Source: Lutibacter oceani
GTDB lineage: Bacteria > Bacteroidota > Bacteroidia > Flavobacteriales > Flavobacteriaceae
DNA length: 64,000 nt
Reading direction: 5' to 3'
NCBI RefSeq assembly: GCF_003384935.1
Contig: NZ_QTTQ01000009.1
Location: forward strand, 186,001-250,000
This document shows positions 35,559 to 44,960 of this stretch, piece after piece. The position numbers were made by a program, and so were the translations under genes. Below the pieces are notes generated by a model that made no database searches, had not been told where the DNA came from, and saw nothing but the letters and a program-made list of their open reading frames with translations. How positions within the stretch are numbered: the stretch's first letter is position 1; every line of letters starts with the position of its first letter.

Positions 35559-35902
35559 CAACGTATACATTATTTTTAGTTCTGATTATGATAGTAGCAT
35601 TTCTGCTAATATTAATTATTATGGTTCAAAATCCAAAAGGAGGAGGATTATCTTCTTCATTTGGAGGAGGTGGAACACAATCTTTAGGAGGGGTTCAAAA
35701 TACAACTAGTTTTTTAGATAAAAGTACTTGGACACTATCAATTGTATTGTTAGCCTTAATTTTGTTATCAAATTTTGCTGCTCCAAAAATAAATGCAGTT
35801 GATACAAGTTCTGAAATTGAAAACACTATTGAAAATCGTGAAGTACAAGATACACCAGTTCAACCTGCTGCAACTACAACTACACAAGATTCAGTTCAAT
35901 AA
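35555..35902 (+). CDS. secG: Preprotein translocase subunit SecG
   Basis: A 115-residue subunit of the SecYEG channel. Two spans (about residues 3-22 and 52-72) flank the conserved Gly/Ser-rich cytoplasmic loop QNPKGGGLSSSFGGGGTQSLGGV. An acidic, Thr/Gln-rich tail follows. The start ATG overlaps the upstream stop in ATGA. It ends the cluster that begins at miaB; a strong terminator follows. Confidence 0.94.
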   Translation: MTTYTLFLVLIMIVAFLLILIIMVQNPKGGGLSSSFGGGGTQSLGGVQNTTSFLDKSTWTLSIVLLALILLSNFAAPKINAVDTSSEIENTIENREVQDTPVQPAATTTTQDSVQ

Positions 35903-35920
35903 TATTTTAAAAATATTTTA

Positions 35921-35957
35921 AAAAATGCCAACGTGTCACTCACTTTGGCATTTTTTT
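35921..35957 (+). terminator. Terminator after secG
   Basis: AAAAATGCCAA pairs with TTTGGCATTTTT around a 12-base loop, with a T run. It separates the miaB-secG cluster from groES. Confidence 0.85.
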
Positions 35958-35983
35958 ATACATATATTTCATCTAAAAGTACA

Positions 35984-36019
35984 TTTGTCAGTTTTAATAA
36001 AATGGCACACTTTTAGACT
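35984..36019 (+). promoter_or_regulatory. groES upstream element: TTTGTCA, N12, TGGCACACTTTTAGACT
   Basis: TTTGTCA (35984-35990) is followed after exactly 12 bp by TGGCACACTTTTAGACT (36003-36019). In both respects it matches the htpG upstream region (same TTTGTCA, same spacing, TGG-A--CT-TT-GACT in common). TGGCAC is the textbook -24 half of sigma-54 promoters; the -12 side reads GA where GC is expected. The gene start is 40 bp downstream. Confidence 0.6.
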
Positions 36020-36058
36020 CTTTAATTCACAGAATTAATAATTTTAAACTAATTACAC

Positions 36059-36337
36059 ATGAGTAAAATTAATATTAAACCATTAGCAGATAGAGTTTTA
36101 ATTAAACCTCTTGAAGCTGAAACAACAACAGCTTCAGGCTTAATTATACCAGATTCTGCAAAAGAAAAACAACAAAAAGGAACTGTTTTAGCAGTAGGTA
36201 ACGGTACAAAAGACGAACCATTAACTGTTAAAGTTGGTGATACTGTTTTATATGGTAAATATGCAGGAACCGAACTTGTATTAGAAGGTGCTGAATATTT
36301 AATAATGAGAGAGAGTGATATTTTAGCAATTGTTTAA
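36059..36337 (+). CDS. groES: Co-chaperonin GroES
   Basis: The 92-residue lid of the GroEL folding chamber. [18 protein letters not shown] and the mobile loop [19 protein letters not shown], then [18 protein letters not shown], cover the complete family pattern. It stands upstream of groEL, but the gap to groEL (441 bp) is filled by an extra gene with repeat flanks. Confidence 0.97.
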   Translation: MSKINIKPLADRVLIKPLEAETTTASGLIIPDSAKEKQQKGTVLAVGNGTKDEPLTVKVGDTVLYGKYAGTELVLEGAEYLIMRESDILAIV

Positions 36338-36341
36338 AATT

Positions 36342-36377
36342 TGCTTTTAAGCTATACGCAGTAGGCCTTAAGCTATG
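36342..36377 (+). repeat. Left heptad array (NGCNNTA units), inverted relative to the right array
   Basis: From 36342 the sequence can be split as TGCTTTTA, AGCTATA, CGCAGTA, GGCCTTA and AGCTATG. The pattern NGCNNTA is the reverse complement of TANNGCN, matching the right-hand TAAAGCN units. The last unit contains the ATG of the four-helix-bundle gene (36375-36377). The array begins 4 bp after the groES stop. Confidence 0.7.
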
Positions 36378-36728
36378 AGAGATTTCAAAAAATATGAAAT
36401 TTGGCAATTAAGTCATGAATTTACACTAGAGATTTATGAATTGACTAAAAATTTTCCAAAAAATGAAATTTACGGATTAACTTCCCAAATTAGGCGAGCT
36501 TGTTCTTCAATTCCAACTAATATTTCAGAAGGATGCGGTAGAGATTCTGATGCAGATTTTAACAGGTTTCTTACAATAGCTTTAGGTTCAGCAAATGAAA
36601 CAGAATACTTAATTATTCTTTCAAATGATTTAAACTATATAACAAAAGAAAAATCAATTTCTCTTATAGAAAGAGTCAATTTAATTAAAAGAAAAACATA
36701 TCAGTTAAAACAAAAATTAACAGCATAA
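36375..36728 (+). CDS. Four-helix-bundle protein (23S rRNA intervening-sequence / bAvd-like family)
   Basis: A 117-residue, all-helical protein of the S23/IVS family: MRDFKKYEIWQLSHEFTLEI, then QIRRACSSIPTNISEGCGR and LGSANETEYLI. The family was first seen in intervening sequences of 23S rRNA genes and is related to the accessory protein of diversity-generating retroelements; its role is unclear. Here it lies between groES and groEL on the same strand, so it would be cotranscribed with the chaperonins. Its start and stop codons are inside flanking inverted heptad arrays, which suggests insertion as a unit. Confidence 0.9.
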   Translation: MRDFKKYEIWQLSHEFTLEIYELTKNFPKNEIYGLTSQIRRACSSIPTNISEGCGRDSDADFNRFLTIALGSANETEYLIILSNDLNYITKEKSISLIERVNLIKRKTYQLKQKLTA

Positions 36729-36753
36729 AGCGTAAAGCCTAAAGCTTAAAGCG
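36726..36753 (+). repeat. Right heptad array, four TAAAGCN units
   Basis: Four perfect-phase heptamers, TAAAGCG, TAAAGCC, TAAAGCT and TAAAGCG, occupy 28 bp. The TAA of the first unit is the stop codon of the four-helix-bundle gene. The outer ends of both arrays form an imperfect inverted repeat (GCTTTTAAGCT on the left, AGCTTAAAGC on the right). Confidence 0.85.
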
Positions 36754-36772
36754 TTTTTTGCATAAAAAATAA

Positions 36773-38416
<1,644 letters not shown>

Positions 38417-38437
38417 TAAAATACATTCATAAATATT

Positions 38438-38471
38438 AAAAAACCATTTAATTTACATTAAATGGTTTTTT
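38438..38471 (+). terminator. Terminator of the groESL operon
   Basis: AAAAAACCATTTAAT pairs with ATTAAATGGTTTTTT, a 15-bp stem with a four-base loop, 21 bp after the groEL stop. Confidence 0.9.
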
Positions 38472-38512
38472 GTTTTATAGCTGTAAATGAATCCTTTTTA
38501 ATGCAATTTTAG

Positions 38513-38520
38513 TATTTTTG
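38513..38520 (+). promoter_or_regulatory. apt -7 element TATTTTTG
   Basis: TATTTTTG lies 23 bp before the apt ATG and fits TAnnTTTG. No distinct -33 TTG is visible. Confidence 0.45.
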
Positions 38521-38543
38521 ATTCATAAAATTAATAAGCAATA

Positions 38544-39116
38544 ATGAAAACAATAACTACTATTGAAGAATGTAGAAAAATTCTAAAAGAAGAAATAAAA
38601 ACTTTTCCAGATTGGCCAGAAAAAGGTGTCAATTTTAAAGATGTACAAAGCATATTATTCAATCCTGAATTGGCTTTAGTAACTTCTCATTATTTACAGG
38701 AACTACTTCCAAAAAAAGATTCAAATTCTTTTTTATTTAATAAAATATTGTGCTTTGATGCCAGAGGTTTTTTGTTTGGTTTTGATTTAGCTAAAGCATC
38801 TAATACACCTATGATTTTAGCTCGTAAACATGGGAAACTTCCTGGAGAAGTTGTAACACAAACATTTGAAAAAGAATATGGTTTAGATGAAATACAAGTG
38901 CAAGCTGGCTTGATAAATCCAGGTGATAAGGTTTTAATTCATGATGATTTATTAGCCACTGGAGGTACAGCCGGAGCAGCTGCAGAAATTATTTTAAAGT
39001 GCGGTGCTGAAATTGCAGGATTTAATTTTATTATGGATTTATCATTTTTACCTGGAAGAAAAGTGCTTCAAAAATATGTGCACGATTCTAAAATACAAGC
39101 ACTTTTAAAATTTTAA
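38544..39116 (+). CDS. apt: Adenine phosphoribosyltransferase
   Basis: Salvages adenine to AMP with PRPP. The 190-residue protein has the type I phosphoribosyltransferase PRPP loop VLIHDDLLATGGTAGAA, the early FPDWPEKGVNFKDVQSI typical of Apt, and DARGFLFGFDLAKA. It is slightly longer than the E. coli enzyme. It has its own promoter-like element and a two-way terminator after it. Confidence 0.93.
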   Translation: MKTITTIEECRKILKEEIKTFPDWPEKGVNFKDVQSILFNPELALVTSHYLQELLPKKDSNSFLFNKILCFDARGFLFGFDLAKASNTPMILARKHGKLPGEVVTQTFEKEYGLDEIQVQAGLINPGDKVLIHDDLLATGGTAGAAAEIILKCGAEIAGFNFIMDLSFLPGRKVLQKYVHDSKIQALLKF

Positions 39117-39139
39117 AACATCCATTTTTTATATAATAA

Positions 39140-39171
39140 AAAACCCAATTACTTATAAATAATTGGGTTTT
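39140..39171. terminator. Bidirectional terminator between apt and the metal-binding lipoprotein gene
   Basis: AAAACCCAATTA pairs with TAATTGGGTTTT around an eight-base loop, with A and T runs on the two sides, between convergent genes. Confidence 0.9.
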
Positions 39172-39192
39172 CTGTTTAATTAAACTTATAAT

Positions 39193-39603
39193 TTAAGCTT
39201 TACATTTACAACTTCCAGGTTCACATTTTGTGCATTCCATTTCATTTAAAGCAACTTCAGCTTTACACTCACATTTACCTCCCTCACATTTACATTCACC
39301 TGCCTCTTTACATTTACATCCTTCAGCGTGCATAGAATCAGCATCAACAGACTTTACTTTTAAATCCATTTTACAAACTGGGCAAGCCCCTTCTGCATCA
39401 TATGTTTTTCCCTTTTCACAATCCATTGGACATTGATAAACATCTTTTGAAGCCATTTCTTCACTTGAATGGTCATGACCTTCGTGACTTTCCATATCTT
39501 CATTAACTTCAGTTTTTACTTCTTCTTTTTTAGTTTCTTTACAAGCTGTAAATAATACTGCAAATGAAAACATTGCAGCAAGTATTAAAATTGATTTTTT
39601 CAT
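39193..39603 (-). CDS. Heavy-metal-binding domain lipoprotein with metallothionein-like tail
   Basis: A 136-residue lipoprotein (lipobox Cys21). After an acidic, His-containing linker (SHEGHDH, about 39-45) comes a small heavy-metal-binding domain of the YQCPM...GACPVCKMDL type (Cys58, 62, 74, 77), often found in copper-handling proteins. Residues 96-134 then carry ten cysteines in CxC and CxxC steps (GCKCKE, ECKCEGGKCECK, MECTKCEPGSCKCK), which look like a metallothionein. It probably binds Cu or another soft metal in the periplasm or at the outer membrane. No metal transporter is nearby. Confidence 0.85.
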   Translation of the reverse strand: MKKSILILAAMFSFAVLFTACKETKKEEVKTEVNEDMESHEGHDHSSEEMASKDVYQCPMDCEKGKTYDAEGACPVCKMDLKVKSVDADSMHAEGCKCKEAGECKCEGGKCECKAEVALNEMECTKCEPGSCKCKA

Positions 39604-39721
39604 TTTTTTAATTATTTAGATTTATTTTTGAATTAAATGATTTACTTAATAGTCGCCTAAAATACTAAAAATTACGGATTTTAAATTTTTCTCTCAATAT
39701 ATTTTGCAAAAAAGATAACTA

Positions 39722-40165
39722 TCAAGTTTTATTCCTTGTATTTTGAAGTTTTTGGTAATAAAAAGCAGGCAAAAGAATAAATAAGAATAAAGGTTGTATT
39801 AAAAATCTTCTCAAATAAAATAGTATTAAATTATTTGAAATATTTTCAAAATATAGAAATATAAAAAGTAAAAAAAAGAAAATAAAAAAAGAAAGTATAT
39901 AAAACTTAATTGTGAATATAAGTGTTTTAATATTTTGAAAAATTACATAAATAATTGCAATTGAAATTAATGAATTTAAAGTGTATCGTAAAAATATATT
40001 AAAAAAATAATTACTAAAATTTAAATCTGGAATTGGTTTGGTTAAAGAATCATTTTTAAAATAAGTAATTAAAGGATCATAAAATAAGGGCTCCAAAAAA
40101 GCTCTAACTCCAATTAAAGTTAAAATTAAAACTAGTACCAACCCAATTCTAAAAGACATTTTCAT
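39722..40165 (-). CDS. Exosortase F-associated membrane protein
   Basis: A 147-residue hydrophobic protein with about four spans, starting at MKMSFRIGLVLVLILTLIGV. The frame extends to 40204, but the ATG at 40163-40165 overlaps the exosortase stop in ATGA, which is the natural coupled start. Its pairing with an XrtF gene and its length suit the XrtF-system accessory protein. The precise role is not established. Confidence 0.8.
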   Translation of the reverse strand: MKMSFRIGLVLVLILTLIGVRAFLEPLFYDPLITYFKNDSLTKPIPDLNFSNYFFNIFLRYTLNSLISIAIIYVIFQNIKTLIFTIKFYILSFFIFFFLLFIFLYFENISNNLILFYLRRFLIQPLFLFILLPAFYYQKLQNTRNKT

Positions 40166-40701
40166 TTTTTTAGTCTTGAAATTTTTTGAACCCATAAAAA
40201 CCAAAGTAAAAAAGTAATTCCATAAATTATACCTGGAAAAACAATATTATGAAGCACACCTTCTAATTTTGGAAACTTATAAATTGCAATAACAATTACA
40301 ACAATTCTAACAATATTAACAAAATAAATAATAAAACTTCCAAATAAAATAAATAGAATAGTTCTTTTAAAACCACTTGCAAAAGCAACTATAAATGCAA
40401 CAAATAATATAATAATACTAACTGAATTACACCCCTCAATAATTCGAGCTATAAGTATATCATTTACAAATAAATTTATAGCCATTTCAGAAGTACTTTG
40501 CTCTATTTCAGAACTATAACCCATTACATTTAACAAATATTGAGATTGAATAGCTACGGTTTTTGTAATAGGAGCACAAGCAAATAGCTCGAAGGATTTT
40601 TGATTTTTTGATAAATAGAACGAATACAGTAAAAACAGCAATAAATAAGTTCCAAAAAACTTTATTAGAAAATATATGACTGTTTTATTATTTTGCACCA
40701 A
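40162..40701 (-). CDS. xrtF: Exosortase XrtF
   Basis: A 179-residue membrane transpeptidase-like protease of the exosortase family. The catalytic triad is visible: C91 in IIEGCNSVSI, R132 in NIVRIVV and H151 in GVLHNIVFPG, in or near membrane segments. The frame starts with TTG (40701) or GTG (40698); no nearby ATG exists, so a non-ATG start is likely. Exosortases cut and anchor surface proteins bearing a C-terminal signal; no obvious target is encoded in this window. It is coupled to the accessory gene. Confidence 0.87.
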   Translation of the reverse strand: MVQNNKTVIYFLIKFFGTYLLLFLLYSFYLSKNQKSFELFACAPITKTVAIQSQYLLNVMGYSSEIEQSTSEMAINLFVNDILIARIIEGCNSVSIIILFVAFIVAFASGFKRTILFILFGSFIIYFVNIVRIVVIVIAIYKFPKLEGVLHNIVFPGIIYGITFLLWFLWVQKISRLKK

Positions 40702-40709
40702 AAGAATTT

Positions 40710-40717
40710 TAATTTTG
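40710..40717 (+). promoter_or_regulatory. -7 element TAATTTTG before the GAF protein gene
   Basis: TAATTTTG fits TAnnTTTG and lies 19 bp before the start at 40737, in the 35-bp gap between divergent genes. Confidence 0.4.
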
Positions 40718-40736
40718 TCTAAAATTACAAATTAAT

Positions 40737-41189
40737 ATGAATATTGCTGAATTAAAAAATTCGATTAACGCTATATTTGAGAATACTTCTCAAGTTGATA
40801 TTGTTCTTCAAAAAATATGTAATCTTTTAAAGCAAGAAATTGAATATTACGATTGGGTAGGTTTTTATTTTAAAAATGGGGATAAACAAGAGCTGAAATT
40901 AGCTCAGTTTACTGGAGAACCAACCGAACATACAATTATTCCGTTTGGTAAGGGAATTTGTGGGCAAGTAGCTGTCAGCAATCAAAATTTTGTAGTTCAA
41001 GATGTTGCTAGCCAAGATAATTATATCTCCTGTGGATGGAAAGTAAAAAGTGAAATTGTAATTCCAATTTTTGTAAACAATGAAAATGTAGGGCAGATTG
41101 ACATTGATTCTCATTCAGTAAATCCATTCACAAAAGAGGACGAAATTCTATTGGAATTTGTTTGTGAAAAAGTAGCCAAAGTACTATAA
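40737..41189 (+). CDS. GAF-domain protein, free methionine-(R)-sulfoxide reductase-like
   Basis: A 150-residue single GAF domain. EYYDWVGFYFKNGDK, then PFGKGICGQVAVSNQNFVVQDVA and SCGWKVKSEIVIPIFVN, match the fRMsr family, which reduces free methionine-R-sulfoxide using cysteines in GKGxCG and near IxC. Two of the usual three cysteines are seen (in GKGICG and ISCGW). It probably repairs oxidised free methionine in the cytoplasm; a sensor role is a less likely alternative. Confidence 0.82.
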   Translation: MNIAELKNSINAIFENTSQVDIVLQKICNLLKQEIEYYDWVGFYFKNGDKQELKLAQFTGEPTEHTIIPFGKGICGQVAVSNQNFVVQDVASQDNYISCGWKVKSEIVIPIFVNNENVGQIDIDSHSVNPFTKEDEILLEFVCEKVAKVL

Positions 41190-41304
41190 TTTATTTTTAC
41201 ATATTACAAAATGAAATTTGTAAAAACTACAGATTTTAATTATTTTCGCATTCAATTTTTTTTGATTTTAAACATAAATTTAACTCCCTAATTTTTTTTA
41301 TAAA

Positions 41305-41424
41305 ATGCTTCGTTTATTGCAAAAAACTCTTTTTAGATTGTTAAAAAAACAACCCTCAAAATCTTCAAAAGAAAATTATAATGAAATGGTTGCTGAATTT
41401 TATTCAAAAATTAGAAAAAACTAA
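41305..41424 (+). CDS. Possible 39-residue basic small protein
   Basis: An ATG at 41305 opens a frame to TAA at 41422 (MLRLLQKTLFRLLKKQPSKS...), giving a basic, amphipathic N-terminal helix and a helical C-terminal half (YNEMVAEFYSKIRK). The A-rich leader looks usable. There is no overlap with other genes, and the composition is protein-like. A chance frame of this length remains possible. Confidence 0.3.
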   Translation: MLRLLQKTLFRLLKKQPSKSSKENYNEMVAEFYSKIRKN

Positions 41425-41445
41425 TAAAATTCAATGTGATTTATA

Positions 41446-41476
41446 TTGTTTAAACTGTTGATAATTATTAGCTTTG
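41446..41476 (+). promoter_or_regulatory. purH promoter, TTG-N20-TAGCTTTG
   Basis: TTG (41446-41448) and TAGCTTTG (41469-41476, then CG) fit the Bacteroidota promoter consensus, 23 bp before the purH start. Confidence 0.6.
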
Positions 41477-41498
41477 CGCAACAGCAACAAAACAACTT

Positions 41499-43025
41499 AT
41501 GATCACAACTAAAAAAGCAAAATCAGCACTTATTTCTGTATTTCACAAGGACGGTTTGGGTCCAATTGTTCAAAAATTAAATGAACTTGGCGTTACAATT
41601 TATTCAACCGGTGGAACAGAAAATTTCATTAAAGAATTAGGAATAAACGTAGTACCTGTTGAGGATTTAACTTCGTATCCATCAATTTTAGGAGGAAGAG
41701 TTAAAACTTTACATCCAAAAGTTTTTGGTGGTATTTTAGCCAGACGTGAAAATAAAAATGATTTATCTCAATTAGATGAATTTGAAATCCCTGAAATTGA
41801 TATAGTTATTGTTGATTTATATCCTTTTGAAAAAACTGTTGCCAGCGGTGCTTCAGAACAAGATATTATTGAAAAAATAGATATAGGTGGTATTTCATTA
41901 ATTAGAGCGGCCGCAAAAAACTTTAAAGATGTCATTTGTGTTTCTTCAATGAATCAATACAATGAATTTTTACAGATTATGACTGATGGAAGTGGAGAAA
42001 CATCAATAGAACAACGCAAAAATTTTGCTGCAAAATCTTTTGCCATTTCTAGTCATTATGATAGTGCTATTTTTAAATATTTAAATAAAAACGAGTTAGC
42101 TTTTAGGGAAAGTTTTGATAGTGCTTCCATTTTACGATATGGTGAAAACCCACATCAAAATGGTTACTTTTTTGGCAATTTAGATGATTTATTTGAAAAA
42201 CTGCACGGAAAAGAACTTTCTTATAACAATTTATTAGATGTAGATGCTGCGGTAAATTTAATGAGTGAATTTAAAAATGATGCTCCAACATTTGCTATTT
42301 TAAAACACAATAATGCTTGTGGATTATCGCAAAGAGCTACTTTAAAAGAAGCTTATGTTGATGCCCTAGCTGGTGATCCAACTTCTGCTTTTGGGGGTGT
42401 TTTAATTTCAAACAAAACAATTGATGTTGATACTGCTGAAGAAATTCATAAATTATTTTGCGAAGTAGTAATTGCTCCAAGTTATACAGATGAAGCTTTA
42501 AAAATATTAAAAGGTAAAAAAAATAGAATTATCTTAATTCAAAAAGATATTGATTTACCAAATTTCCAATATAGAACTGCATTAAATGGTGTTCTTTACC
42601 AAGAAAAAGACAACAAAACAGATGATGCAAGCGTTATAAAAACTGCAACTATTCTTGAACCAACAAGTAGTGAATTAGAAGATTTATTTTTTGCTTCAAA
42701 AATTTGTAAACATACCAAATCTAACACAATTGTTTTGGCAAAAAACAAGCAATTATTAGCAAGTGGAACAGGACAAACAAGCCGAGTAGATGCTTTAGAA
42801 CAAGCAATTGCAAAAGCAACTCATTTTAAATTTGATTTAACAAATGCAGTAATGGCTAGTGATGCGTTTTTCCCTTTTCCAGATTGTGTAGAAATAGCTA
42901 AAAATGCAGGCATAAATGCAGTAATCCAACCAGGAGGATCTATTAAAGATCAATTATCTATAGATTATTGCAACAACAATAAAATGTCAATGATATTTAC
43001 AGGAACTCGTCATTTTAAGCACTAA
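41499..43025 (+). CDS. purH: Bifunctional AICAR transformylase / IMP cyclohydrolase
   Basis: Catalyses the last two steps of purine nucleotide synthesis, AICAR to FAICAR to IMP. The 508-residue protein has an N-terminal MGS-like cyclohydrolase domain (ELGVTIYSTGGTENF, GGRVKTLHPKVFGGILARR) and a C-terminal transformylase domain with the catalytic KHNNACG motif and ASDAFFPFPDCVEIA. Full length. It precedes the mre cluster but has its own promoter. Confidence 0.97.
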   Translation: MITTKKAKSALISVFHKDGLGPIVQKLNELGVTIYSTGGTENFIKELGINVVPVEDLTSYPSILGGRVKTLHPKVFGGILARRENKNDLSQLDEFEIPEIDIVIVDLYPFEKTVASGASEQDIIEKIDIGGISLIRAAAKNFKDVICVSSMNQYNEFLQIMTDGSGETSIEQRKNFAAKSFAISSHYDSAIFKYLNKNELAFRESFDSASILRYGENPHQNGYFFGNLDDLFEKLHGKELSYNNLLDVDAAVNLMSEFKNDAPTFAILKHNNACGLSQRATLKEAYVDALAGDPTSAFGGVLISNKTIDVDTAEEIHKLFCEVVIAPSYTDEALKILKGKKNRIILIQKDIDLPNFQYRTALNGVLYQEKDNKTDDASVIKTATILEPTSSELEDLFFASKICKHTKSNTIVLAKNKQLLASGTGQTSRVDALEQAIAKATHFKFDLTNAVMASDAFFPFPDCVEIAKNAGINAVIQPGGSIKDQLSIDYCNNNKMSMIFTGTRHFKH

Positions 43026-43031
43026 TTTGAT

Positions 43032-43039
43032 TAACTTTG
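43032..43039 (+). promoter_or_regulatory. mreB -7 element TAACTTTG
   Basis: TAACTTTG lies 40 bp before mreB, in the 54-bp gap after purH, and may drive the elongation operon. Confidence 0.4.
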
Positions 43040-43079
43040 TGAGATTCTGAATTAAAAATTTAATAAACAATAAAGATAT

Positions 43080-44108
43080 ATGGGGTTTTTCGACTTTATG
43101 ACCGAAGACATTGCCATTGATTTAGGTACTGCAAATACCCTAATTATTCATGATGGTAAAGTAGTTATTGATGCACCTTCAATTGTTGCAAGAGACAGGT
43201 CTACTGGTAAAATAATTGCAACTGGTAAAAAAGCCAGTTTAATGCAAGGAAAAACACATGAAAATATAAAAACAATTAGACCTTTAAAAGATGGTGTAAT
43301 TGCTGATTTTGAGGCTTCGGAACAAATGATAAAAGAGTTTATCAAAAATATCCCAAGCATAAAAAAACGATTTTTCACACCTTCTTTACGTATGGTAATT
43401 TGTATTCCTTCTGGAATTACTGAAGTTGAAAAACGTGCAGTTATAGATTCTGCTGAGCACATGAATGCCAAAGAAATTTATTTAATTCATGAACCTATGG
43501 CAGCTGCTATTGGTATTGGAATAGATATTATGCAACCTAAAGGAAATATGATTATTGATATTGGTGGTGGTACTACTGAAATTGCAGTAATTGCTTTAGG
43601 AGGAATTGTTTGTGACAAATCAGTTAAAGTTGCTGGAGATGTTTTTACTGCTGATATTGCTTATTATATGAGAACTCAGCACAATTTATATGTTGGAGAA
43701 CGCACTGCTGAAAAAATTAAAATTCAAATAGGTGCTGCTACTGAAGATTTAGAAACTCCTCCGGAAGACATGTTAGTTCAAGGGCGTGATTTATTAAGTG
43801 GCAAACCTAAGCAAGTTCAAGTTTCATTTAGAGAAATTTCAAAAGCATTAGATAAATCAATTTTAAGAATTGAAGATGCTGTAATGGAAACACTTTCTAA
43901 AACGCCTCCAGAATTAGCAGCCGATATTTACAATACTGGAATTTATTTAGCCGGTGGTGGTTCTATGTTACGAGGATTAGACAAACGATTGTCTAGAAAA
44001 ACTGATTTACCTGTGTATGTTGCTGAAGATCCATTAAGAGCTGTAGTTAGAGGTACTGGAATTGCCTTAAAAGATCTTGAAAAATACAAAAATGTATTAA
44101 TGAAATAA
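43080..44108 (+). CDS. mreB: Rod-shape-determining protein MreB
   Basis: A 342-residue actin-like ATPase that guides lateral wall synthesis from the inner face of the membrane. The phosphate loops are visible in DIAIDLGTANTLI and MIIDIGGGTTEIAVI, and the adenosine segment in IYLAGGGSMLRGLDKRL. The N-terminus MGFFDFMTED may be the membrane-binding helix. First gene of mreB-mreC-mreD-mrdA-rodA, with 21 bp to mreC. Confidence 0.97.
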   Translation: MGFFDFMTEDIAIDLGTANTLIIHDGKVVIDAPSIVARDRSTGKIIATGKKASLMQGKTHENIKTIRPLKDGVIADFEASEQMIKEFIKNIPSIKKRFFTPSLRMVICIPSGITEVEKRAVIDSAEHMNAKEIYLIHEPMAAAIGIGIDIMQPKGNMIIDIGGGTTEIAVIALGGIVCDKSVKVAGDVFTADIAYYMRTQHNLYVGERTAEKIKIQIGAATEDLETPPEDMLVQGRDLLSGKPKQVQVSFREISKALDKSILRIEDAVMETLSKTPPELAADIYNTGIYLAGGGSMLRGLDKRLSRKTDLPVYVAEDPLRAVVRGTGIALKDLEKYKNVLMK

Positions 44109-44129
44109 TACCACATTCTTAGTAAATAT

Positions 44130-44960
44130 ATGCAGCAAATAATTTATTTTATTAGAAAATTTAGATACTTTCTGCTATTTATACTTTTAGAAACTGTAGC
44201 TTTTATTTTTATTATTCAGCATCATTCTTATCATAAAAGTAAATTTGTAAACTCTGCAAATTCTGTTACTGGAGGTATTTATAATACTGTGAGTTCTGTT
44301 AATGATTTCTTTCTATTAAAAAGTGAAAATGAACGTTTAATTGAAGAAAATACTCAATTAAAAAACTTATTAAATAAACGAGATATTAACTTTAATCAAA
44401 TCACATTTAAAGTAAATGATTCTGCAAAATTTGGTCAAAAATATGAATATACAGTTGCAAAAATTATAAATAATAATTACACAAATAGAAATAACTCTTT
44501 AACAATAAATAAAGGAACCAATCAAGGAATTACTTCCGATTTAGGTGTTATTAATAGTAAAGGTATTATAGGCGTAACAAAAAGTACTTCAGGAAATTAC
44601 ACCACGGTATTGTCTATTTTAAACAACAATTCAAAAATAAATGTTCGATTAAAAAACAGCAATCATTTTGGAACTTTAATTTGGAATGGTAAAGACTATA
44701 ATATTTTACAACTTATTGATATGCCCCGACAAGCTCAAATTAAAATTGGAGACACAATAATTACTGGTGGAAAATCTGCAATTTTTCCTGAAGGGATAAC
44801 TATTGGAACGGTTAAAGATTTTAATTTTGAAAACAATCAATATCAAAATATTAATATTAAATTATTTAATGATATGAGTGCTATTGGTTATGTGCAAATT
44901 GTTAAAAACCTTGAAAGAATTGAACAATTAAATCTTGAAAACAACACCATAAATGAATAG
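44130..44960 (+). CDS. mreC: Rod-shape-determining protein MreC
   Basis: A 276-residue periplasmic scaffold with an N-terminal span (YFLLFILLETVAFIFIIQHH, residues 12-31), a coiled coil (LLKSENERLIEENTQLKNLLN) and a beta-rich part (VINSKGIIGVTKS, GDTIITGGKSAIFPEGITIG). It links MreB to PBP2 and RodA. The stop overlaps the mreD start by 8 bp. Confidence 0.93.
   Translation: MQQIIYFIRKFRYFLLFILLETVAFIFIIQHHSYHKSKFVNSANSVTGGIYNTVSSVNDFFLLKSENERLIEENTQLKNLLNKRDINFNQITFKVNDSAKFGQKYEYTVAKIINNNYTNRNNSLTINKGTNQGITSDLGVINSKGIIGVTKSTSGNYTTVLSILNNNSKINVRLKNSNHFGTLIWNGKDYNILQLIDMPRQAQIKIGDTIITGGKSAIFPEGITIGTVKDFNFENNQYQNINIKLFNDMSAIGYVQIVKNLERIEQLNLENNTINE

Noticed and set aside
35984-36019. Reading TTTGTCA as an ordinary -33 TTTG box for groES
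   Set aside because: No TAnnTTTG lies at the required distance of about 19-21 bp; the TGG-based layout shared with htpG fits better.
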